Source: an archaeon (lineage in GTDB: Archaea > Thermoplasmatota > Thermoplasmata > JAJSAE01). Taken from it: a stretch of DNA of 38,172 nucleotides. Location: positions 1-38,172 of the forward strand of contig JAJSAE010000087.1 in the NCBI GenBank assembly GCA_024281315.1, given 5' to 3'. Below, piece after piece: positions 32,901 through 38,172 of this stretch (positions within the stretch are counted from its first letter, which is position 1; each line of letters begins with the position of its first letter). A program made the translations under genes and the position numbers. The notes beneath the pieces were generated by a model that had not been told where the DNA came from, did no database searches, and was given only the letters and a program-made list of their open reading frames with translations.

Positions 32901-34928
32901 TTAAGGTTGAGATTGGCGCCTTCTTCTCACCAGAACGAGGGCCGAAACGACCAGTAGGGGCAGTAGCACATCCGAGAACTCCGGCAGGGGCGTGGGGGCA
33001 AGCGGAGCATTCCTCGTACTGCCGTGCTGCATGGCACCCAGAGATATGGCACTATCAGTTACATCCGAATTGTGCCCCCAGTCTGTGGTTACAATTACTG
33101 CTCTCACACTACCGTTGGCCGCAGTCATGCCGATATCGGAAAGATAAACACCTGTCTCCAATTCGTTATGTCCTACCGCTGCATCTATGCTTCTCACCTT
33201 TGTCATCGAAGGATAGGTATACAAATTCGCGCCTGTTACAATACCATTAATTCCGGTTATGATCGCAACATAATCGGCGGAAATACCATAAACAGCAGCC
33301 CCTCCATCCACGGAGTCTATGTAAATCTCGGTTATATCTTCTCCGCTGACTCTGGCTTTTATTACCTGCGGATTGCCGGCACCCGAGCCTGCGCCCCCGC
33401 TACTTTGAGTCTGGACAAAGGGTATAATATCTCCGCCGAGAGCCGTTCCGTCAGGCATTACTTTCATGTAGAAGTAGGCGGCGTCCGTGTCACTGGTCGC
33501 CGCATAATCGGTTATATCTATGTTAGAGTCGCTATTGGGAGTTACATCGCCCTGTGCATCGGCTGTTGGTTGGATGTCGGACCAGTCCGCAAACGCTCCG
33601 TCTATGTGGACCCCCATGGGGGCCGTATTAACATATCCCGCAGCAACGCAGTCGAAAAGAGACACTGTTCCCACATCCGTGGATATATCTGCCGCAGACA
33701 AAGAGACGGATATCAGGTCTCCGTCCGCTGCGGAACCGGTATCTGCCGTGATATAAATTGTTCTGGCCTCACCCGCATTCAGCGAGACGGGCGGTATGTC
33801 AGTAAGGGTTCCGGAACCCGTAAGACGGGGAGAAAAATTGACTGTTATGGGGGTCTGCTGCGCCCTCATTGTCACCTTTATCATCTGCACGCCCGCTCCT
33901 CTTTCCACTATCCCGCCGTTTACCATGTCTTCGCAGGTCACCTGAAGTGCCCCTTTTTCCATGCTTATCGGGACGCTGGCGGGATTACTGATATCAGCAG
34001 CCGCCCCCCTTGAGATCCAGTACATCTGGAAGTTGTCGGAAAGTTTCGGGTTGAAATTATAAGACGGAACCTTCATCTCGATCTCGTTGCCGTGAGCTCC
34101 GCTTCCTATTGCCATAGCAGGGGTGCCTATGCTCGCCCATGCACTCCAGTTGTGTGTATCAGTGGAAGAGCCGTAGGTGAGAAGAGACGCGTGATTCAGG
34201 CTCTCAGGCCACCCGTAAATCTCTATAAGATAGTCCGCACCCATGCCTCCGACATCATAGCCTGTGGAGGGATTGTTATCCGCATCAATGAATCCGTAGT
34301 ATGCGAAAACACCAGAGGTGGAACTTATCGCGTCTCCTACCTTCAGATATGCAAAGAGCGAGCCGTCCACGATATTGACAGCGTATTCTTTCATATCGAT
34401 GACATTATTCGGAACAGACATACTGTCCGTGTACTTCGGAACATCAATCCAGTCATCAAAATTCCCATCTACGGCAGGGCCGGCGGCCACATTGCCGGAA
34501 GGGGCAAACATTACGGCAACCGAGGCAAGGAGCATGATGAAAAGCACTATGAGAGAGACTGCTGTTCCTTTTTTCTTCCGCCTTGTTGTCCGGGTCGGTT
34601 TGATAGAACCGTTCGACCCGTTGCCATTGGTCAATCCATTACCATTCGTAAGACCGTTACCGTTAGTGAGGCCGTTACCATTGGTCAATCCGTTACCATT
34701 CGTAAGACCGTTGCCGTTAGTGAGGCCGTTACCATTGGTCAATCCGTTACCATTCGTAAGACCGTTGCCGTTAGTGAGGCCATTACCGTTGGTCAATCCG
34801 TTACCATTCGTAAGACCGTTGCCGTTAGTGAGGCCGTTACCGTTGGTCAATCCGTTACCATTCGTAAGACCGTTCTCGCTCTTTTTGGATCTTCCACTGT
34901 TCTTTCTCCCCCTGTTTTTCTTACCCAT
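32901..34928 (-). CDS. NGLTNG-repeat surface protein with PEF-like C-terminal sorting signal
   Basis: This 675-residue protein begins with a basic start (MGKKNRGRKNSGRSKKSE), 14 tandem NGLTNG units, TRTTRRKKKG and the helix TAVSLIVLFIMLLASVAVMF. Outside beta-domains follow: VDGNFDDWIDVPKYTD ... YGSSTDTHNWSAWASIG ... IEMKVPSYNFNPKLSDNF, a central CARDB-like segment, and a second VHIDGAFADWSDI module. The C-terminus LPEFSDVLLPLLVVSALVLVRRRRQ has the PEF-hydrophobic-basic layout of archaeal PEF-CTERM sorting signals. The NGL tail is on the cytosolic side before any cleavage. The first beta-domain is paralogous to that of the 31696-32586 protein. GAGGTG marks the start, 9 bases after the zinc-ribbon gene, so the two share an operon. 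Function unknown; cell-surface role inferred. Confidence 0.83.
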   Translation of the reverse strand: MGKKNRGRKNSGRSKKSENGLTNGNGLTNGNGLTNGNGLTNGNGLTNGNGLTNGNGLTNGNGLTNGNGLTNGNGLTNGNGLTNGNGLTNGNGLTNGNGLTNGNGSNGSIKPTRTTRRKKKGTAVSLIVLFIMLLASVAVMFAPSGNVAAGPAVDGNFDDWIDVPKYTDSMSVPNNVIDMKEYAVNIVDGSLFAYLKVGDAISSTSGVFAYYGFIDADNNPSTGYDVGGMGADYLIEIYGWPESLNHASLLTYGSSTDTHNWSAWASIGTPAMAIGSGAHGNEIEMKVPSYNFNPKLSDNFQMYWISRGAAADISNPASVPISMEKGALQVTCEDMVNGGIVERGAGVQMIKVTMRAQQTPITVNFSPRLTGSGTLTDIPPVSLNAGEARTIYITADTGSAADGDLISVSLSAADISTDVGTVSLFDCVAAGYVNTAPMGVHIDGAFADWSDIQPTADAQGDVTPNSDSNIDITDYAATSDTDAAYFYMKVMPDGTALGGDIIPFVQTQSSGGAGSGAGNPQVIKARVSGEDITEIYIDSVDGGAAVYGISADYVAIITGINGIVTGANLYTYPSMTKVRSIDAAVGHNELETGVYLSDIGMTAANGSVRAVIVTTDWGHNSDVTDSAISLGAMQHGSTRNAPLAPTPLPEFSDVLLPLLVVSALVLVRRRRQSQP
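34623..34874 (-). repeat. 14-unit tandem repeat (18 bp) in a 54-bp higher-order pattern
   Basis: Fourteen 18-bp units each encode NGLTNG. Units come in three synonymous types in fixed order (plus strand: ggtcaatcc, cgtaagacc, agtgaggcc), giving a 54-bp higher-order repeat of four full cycles plus two units. Differences between units are synonymous. Confidence 0.92.
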
Positions 34929-34937
34929 AATACCACC

Positions 34938-35360
34938 TCAATTCTCAGAATTCCCCCACATCCAGATAAGCAAAAGACCCACGACAAATATGGCCAGCGA
35001 TGCGAGAATTCCCGTCCACTCCTTACTGCCGATTGTGCTGGCACCTCCGCTTACACCCATAATAGATTGAACAATACCTGACCTCAGGCCGGCCACTCCT
35101 CCGAGACCAAGAACAGAGAGAAAAAGTCCTGCGGAGAAAAGGAATTTGCCGACATGCCGAACCTTTTCAGTTTTATCCTCTACGAGCTCATCCTCCTCCT
35201 CTTCTCCATCTCCGAATAGATCATCACCAAGTCCTTCCGTGATGTCCTCTTCATCAATCTCGAATTCAACACCGCATTCCGGGCAGACCAGTGCATCTGC
35301 TGGAATGATGGCCCCGCAACTGGGACACTGGGCTAGTTCCTCATCGTCTTCATATTCCAT
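34938..35360 (-). CDS. Zinc-ribbon membrane protein
   Basis: This 140-residue protein from ATG 35360 (the track start 35405 lies near the TATA box) has an N-terminal zinc ribbon CPSCGAIIPADALVCPECG, an acidic linker (EEDITEGLGDDLFGDGEEEEDE), and two helices (FLFSAGLFLSVLGLGGVAGL and ILASLAIFVVGLLLIWMWG). The ribbon is likely cytosolic. Function unknown. First gene of the operon with the NGLTNG-repeat protein. Confidence 0.75.
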   Translation of the reverse strand: MEYEDDEELAQCPSCGAIIPADALVCPECGVEFEIDEEDITEGLGDDLFGDGEEEEDELVEDKTEKVRHVGKFLFSAGLFLSVLGLGGVAGLRSGIVQSIMGVSGGASTIGSKEWTGILASLAIFVVGLLLIWMWGNSEN

Positions 35361-35407
35361 TCTTCTTGCCCCCTTTGATAGAGTTAGATGATTGGTATAG
35401 CACACTC

Positions 35408-35419
35408 CTATATATATGC
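35408..35419 (-). promoter_or_regulatory. TATA box of the zinc-ribbon/NGLTNG operon
   Basis: Minus-strand GCATATATATAG predicts a transcript start near 35388 and a leader of about 28 nt before ATG 35360. Confidence 0.55.
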
Positions 35420-35492
35420 TTTTCGGTTATGTTATTGTTTTTTTGCCACTTCTTTTTCTTAAAAATAACAGCGGACGAAGGCATCCACCAAT

Positions 35493-35503
35493 CTTTAAAT
35501 AAC
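35493..35503 (+). promoter_or_regulatory. TATA box of topA
   Basis: CTTTAAATAAC ends about 20 bases before the ATG at 35524, so the mRNA is probably leaderless. Confidence 0.6.
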
Positions 35504-35523
35504 AGCACGAAGTTGAGGCGACG

Positions 35524-37935
35524 ATGAAGAAGGTTCTCGTAGTTTGTGAGAAGGCCGCTGCAGCCAGACGGATAGCAGGAATACTTTCCGGAGGACGACC
35601 GGAGACAAAAAAAGTCGGTATGGTTTCTATATATTCCTTTTCAAAAGACGGGACTGAATTCTCCGTGCTGGGGCTTCACGGCCATATAATCGCCCTGGAC
35701 TTCGATAAAAAATTAAATAACTGGTCTGGCGTACCTCCGGCAAAACTTATCCGGAGCGACCCCATAAAGATAATAAGCGAAAAGGCCATAGTGAATATTC
35801 TGAACCGGCTCGTTTCCCAGATGGACGAGATAATCATTGCCACGGATTTTGACAGGGAGGGGGAATTGATCGGCGTGGAAGCCCTTGAGGTTGCGGGCAT
35901 TTCCGAAAAAGAAGAAAAACTGAAGATAAAGAGAGCGAGGTTCAGCTCTCTAACTCCCCTGGAAATCAATCAGGCCTTTGAGAATCTGGAGGATGTGGAT
36001 TACAGACTGGCAAAGGCGGCGGAGGCCAGACAGGTGGTTGATCTCACATGGGGAGCGGTCCTGACAAGGCTCATATCTCTGGCTTCCGGACAGAAGGGGA
36101 AGAGTTTTCTCTCTGCCGGCAGAGTGCAGAGTCCCACACTCAGTCTGGTAGTGGACCGGGACAGAGATATACGGGAGTTCGTACCAAAAACATACTGGAA
36201 CATAAAAGCAGAGTTAAAGAACGAAGAGGTATTTCTGGCGTCGCACAGGGATCAGCCGTTCTGGAAAAAGGAGGAGGCCGATGCCGCTTTTAACAGGGCA
36301 CTTCGGGCAAAGTGGGGTCATGTTCTGGAGTATCGAATAGAAGAAAAGAAGGACTGGCCGCTGGCCCCGTTCGATACCACCACATTCCTAATGGAGGCGA
36401 ACAAACTCGGTATCTCCCCCGCACAGGCAATGAAGATTGCGGAAGACCTCTATACCTCAGGCTACATATCATACCCCAGAACCGATAATACGGTATATCC
36501 CCGTGGACTCGGTCTTAAATCCATACTTGAAAAACTCGTTAACTCCGACCTTGGAGACATGGCGACGGAACTTCTGAAACAGGAAAAACTGAGGCCGAGC
36601 AGGGGAAAGAAGCAGACCACGGATCATCCCCCGATACACCCGACCTCGGCAGCGAAGAAAAGCAAAATGAAGGGAGATAAATGGAAGATATACGAGCTCA
36701 TCGTCAGGAGATTTTACGCCACCCTTGCGCCCTTCGCCCTGATTAAGAATACCAGTACACTTCTGAACCTCGAAGGTGAGATATTCAAAGCCGATGGCAA
36801 GAACCTTGTTGAGGCTGGCTGGAGGAAATATTACCCGTATTATTCTCTTAATGAGAGGAGATTACCTGTTCTGGAGGTCGGAAAGATGGTGGATGTTGTT
36901 GCCGTTACCATGGACGAAGAGGAGACTAAACCGCCCTCAAGATACAGCCAAGCAAGCCTTTTGAAGGAGATGGAGAAGAGAAATCTCGGAACGAAGAGTA
37001 CGAGGCACGACATAATTCAGAAGCTATACGACAGAAAGTATGTACAGGGAAACAATCTTGTCCCCACGCTCACGGGAAGGGCCGTTGTAGAGGCCCTAGA
37101 AGAGCACGCAAGAGTCATAACGAGCAGCGACATGACGGCCACCCTTGAGAAAGACATGGATAAAATAGCTGAAGGGGCTAAAAGGTTCGCCGAGGTTCTT
37201 GAAGAATCCAGACAGATGCTGGAGATTGCTGCCGAGACAATAGAAAAGAACAGGGATAAGATAGGAGAAGATATCAGAAAGGCCATGCGGGAGCAACATT
37301 ACATCGGAAAGTGTCCGAAGTGCGGCGGAGACCTGATAATCATAAAAACCAGGAAGGGGACTCAGTTTATCGGCTGTAGCAACTATCCTGACTGCGATGT
37401 TACGAGACCAATCCCTCAGGGCGTCCTCGTGATTCCGGGAGATAAGGACTGCGAAGTCTGCGGCGCTCCAACCGTTAAAATCATAGGAAAAGGGGCCTCG
37501 CCAGTGGAAATATGTATAAATCCGGAGTGCTCCGGCTCCAAAAACAACCTCATTGCCGGAAAATGCCCGAAGTGCGGCAACGACCTCATAATGAGGTACT
37601 CACGCAGGGGCAAAAGGTTCGCTGGATGCTCGGCCTATCCGAAATGCGATGTCAGTTATCCCCTCCCCCAGAAGGGAAAGATTGAATTCACGGGAAAGAC
37701 CTGTCCTCACTGCGGCGCTCCTATTATAAAACTGATAATGAAAGGGAGAAGGCCGATGGAAATGTGCATAAATATGGAATGCCCCGCCAGAGAAAAGAGA
37801 GACAAAAAGAAAAAGACGAAAAGGCTTAGGCCCCTCTTCTCTCTCTGGATTTGGGTCTCAAACCTTCGTAGCCGCACTTTCTGCATCTCGTCGCCTTGGG
37901 TGCATTTCGTGCGCCGCACTTCATGCATATCTTGA
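35524..37935 (+). CDS. topA: DNA topoisomerase I (type IA)
   Basis: This enzyme relaxes negatively supercoiled DNA through a transient 5'-phosphotyrosyl link. The TOPRIM domain starts [21 protein letters not shown] and contains [17 protein letters not shown]. The catalytic Tyr is in [15 protein letters not shown] (about 316). Four C-terminal zinc-binding segments follow from about residue 596: [31 protein letters not shown] and [10 protein letters not shown]. The last 36 residues after DKKKKTK ([15 protein letters not shown]...) are merely the antisense of the convergent L40e gene and look non-native. One extra A in the preceding A-tracts would instead give DKKKKDEKA and stop at TAG 37827. 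Confidence 0.93.
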   Translation: MKKVLVVCEKAAAARRIAGILSGGRPETKKVGMVSIYSFSKDGTEFSVLGLHGHIIALDFDKKLNNWSGVPPAKLIRSDPIKIISEKAIVNILNRLVSQMDEIIIATDFDREGELIGVEALEVAGISEKEEKLKIKRARFSSLTPLEINQAFENLEDVDYRLAKAAEARQVVDLTWGAVLTRLISLASGQKGKSFLSAGRVQSPTLSLVVDRDRDIREFVPKTYWNIKAELKNEEVFLASHRDQPFWKKEEADAAFNRALRAKWGHVLEYRIEEKKDWPLAPFDTTTFLMEANKLGISPAQAMKIAEDLYTSGYISYPRTDNTVYPRGLGLKSILEKLVNSDLGDMATELLKQEKLRPSRGKKQTTDHPPIHPTSAAKKSKMKGDKWKIYELIVRRFYATLAPFALIKNTSTLLNLEGEIFKADGKNLVEAGWRKYYPYYSLNERRLPVLEVGKMVDVVAVTMDEEETKPPSRYSQASLLKEMEKRNLGTKSTRHDIIQKLYDRKYVQGNNLVPTLTGRAVVEALEEHARVITSSDMTATLEKDMDKIAEGAKRFAEVLEESRQMLEIAAETIEKNRDKIGEDIRKAMREQHYIGKCPKCGGDLIIIKTRKGTQFIGCSNYPDCDVTRPIPQGVLVIPGDKDCEVCGAPTVKIIGKGASPVEICINPECSGSKNNLIAGKCPKCGNDLIMRYSRRGKRFAGCSAYPKCDVSYPLPQKGKIEFTGKTCPHCGAPIIKLIMKGRRPMEMCINMECPAREKRDKKKKTKRLRPLFSLWIWVSNLRSRTFCISSPWVHFVRRTSCIS

Positions 37936-37975
37936 CATTGAGCAGTCTTTCTTCAGCTTCTGGAAATCTAGCCAT
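37826..37975 (-). CDS. rpl40e: Large-subunit ribosomal protein L40e
   Basis: This 49-residue gene is missing from the ORF track. It reads [21 protein letters not shown], then [17 protein letters not shown] and [11 protein letters not shown], a close match to archaeal L40e with its four-Cys zinc site (CMKCG...CRKCG) and basic end. This is a definite archaeal marker. A TATA-like CTTTAAAAC (about 38012-38020) lies upstream on the minus strand, between the ATG and the IS end. It overlaps the apparent topA 3' end by about 110 bases in convergent orientation. Confidence 0.95.
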   Translation of the reverse strand: MARFPEAEERLLNVKICMKCGARNAPKATRCRKCGYEGLRPKSRERRGA

Positions 37976-38061
37976 ATAAATGCCTCGAAACTGCCCAATA
38001 CGGCGGTTGGTTTTAAAGATTTCGGTAATAAGTGCTCTGTTGCATAAATACTTTTATAAAG

Positions 38062-38110
38062 CCATGGTGCATATTCTTCCTTATCCAACCATGGAAGGGA
38101 TGCACCATGG
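38062..38110 (+). promoter_or_regulatory. 11-bp inverted repeat sequestering the transposase start codon
   Basis: CCATGGTGCAT (38062-38072) and ATGCACCATGG (38100-38110) are perfect inverted copies with a 27-nt loop. The right arm contains the transposase ATG (38107). A transcript starting from the element's own TATA box (expected near 38083-38087) would lack the left arm. Confidence 0.75.
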
Positions 38111-38172
38111 CCGAAATGGAGATACAGAAGAAGTATATAAGAAATTGGTCTGAGTATAATGAAGGCCTTGTG
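38107..38172 (+). CDS. Transposase N-terminus, truncated by window end
   Basis: Only 22 codons are visible: MAEMEIQKKYIRNWSEYNEG LV. The WSEYNxxLV pattern is typical of IS5-family transposase openings, and the C-terminal fragment at 18256-18471 is probably from a related copy. Confidence 0.65.
   Translation, partial: MAEMEIQKKYIRNWSEYNEGLV

Larger units (their letters stand above)
38034..38172 (+). mobile_element. Left end of an IS5-like insertion sequence, cut by the window edge
   Basis: The tip GCTCTGTTGCATAAAT matches the IS tips at 18225, 18558 and 28128. It is followed by a TATA box (CTTTTATAAA, 38051-38060), a long inverted repeat over the start codon and the transposase start. The insertion lies just upstream of the L40e promoter. 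This copy looks complete at its left end and is a candidate active element. Confidence 0.75.

Noticed and set aside
34623-34874. Regular repeats that could suggest a CRISPR array
   Set aside because: Units are contiguous 18-bp coding repeats (NGLTNG) with no variable spacers.
34092-35081. Plus-strand 329-aa ORF with regular repeats (and 34318-35070)
   Set aside because: Antisense reading of the NGLTNG repeat; the minus strand has promoter, ribosome site, helix and sorting signal.

Overview
The window looks archaeal and most likely comes from a member of the Thermoplasmatota/Euryarchaeota. The evidence is a 49-residue ribosomal protein L40e, archaeal TATA boxes about 25-30 bp before many genes (several transcripts near leaderless), GGTGAT-type ribosome sites, an archaeal A24 prepilin peptidase, a membrane FKBP, NGLTNG-repeat surface proteins and a very large ectodomain protein. 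The lineage is inferred from protein style only.

Layout. (1) 1-722: the 3' two-thirds of a cystathionine gamma-synthase/lyase gene with an in-frame TAG. (2) 730-6741: a metal island made of a CopA Cu(I) ATPase, a GDCCxxCC protein and a YHS protein, then an ArsR/CadC-type repressor with its own TATA/operator, a Zn/Cd-type ATPase and an fRMsr-like GAF protein. (3) 6758-14673: a 2306-aa surface protein with a cytosolic C-terminal domain, a small gene with its own terminator, and a divergent HTH regulator. (4) 14747-18213: a serine operon (aminotransferase, SerA, DUF1015). (5) 18225-28128: a 9.9-kb surface/secreted-protein cassette bounded by IS-end sequences and a shared AGTCCAT, carrying a 1658-aa PKD/fn3/TSP3 protein, an FG-GAP protein, a clostripain-family peptidase and a small membrane-anchored protein. 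(6) 28180-31655: a membrane FKBP, an A24 prepilin peptidase, a Cys-rich 50-aa protein and purA. (7) 31696-35360: two paralogous NGL-repeat/TM/beta-domain surface proteins, one interrupted by an in-frame TAG, and a zinc-ribbon membrane protein. (8) 35524-37975: topoisomerase IA and L40e, convergent. (9) 38034-38172: the left end of an IS5-like element with a hairpin over its start codon.

The most interesting signal is TAG. Two genes carry a single in-frame TAG in an otherwise intact reading frame: the cystathionine enzyme, where the conserved C-terminus resumes with no gap, and the second NGL-repeat protein, where the TAG separates the repeat tail from the membrane anchor. A small ORF just upstream of the latter also has a TAG whose read-through ends in a neat ATGA overlap. 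Only two longer genes appear to end in TAG. This fits a pyrrolysine-decoding archaeon, but nonsense decay is not excluded because no pyl gene lies in the window.

Other points of note are the IS-bounded cassette with a reconstructable empty site, possible class III (prepilin-peptidase) sites in three proteins near the A24 peptidase, an apparent AUA start codon, and a DUF1015 protein in place of a phosphoserine phosphatase.
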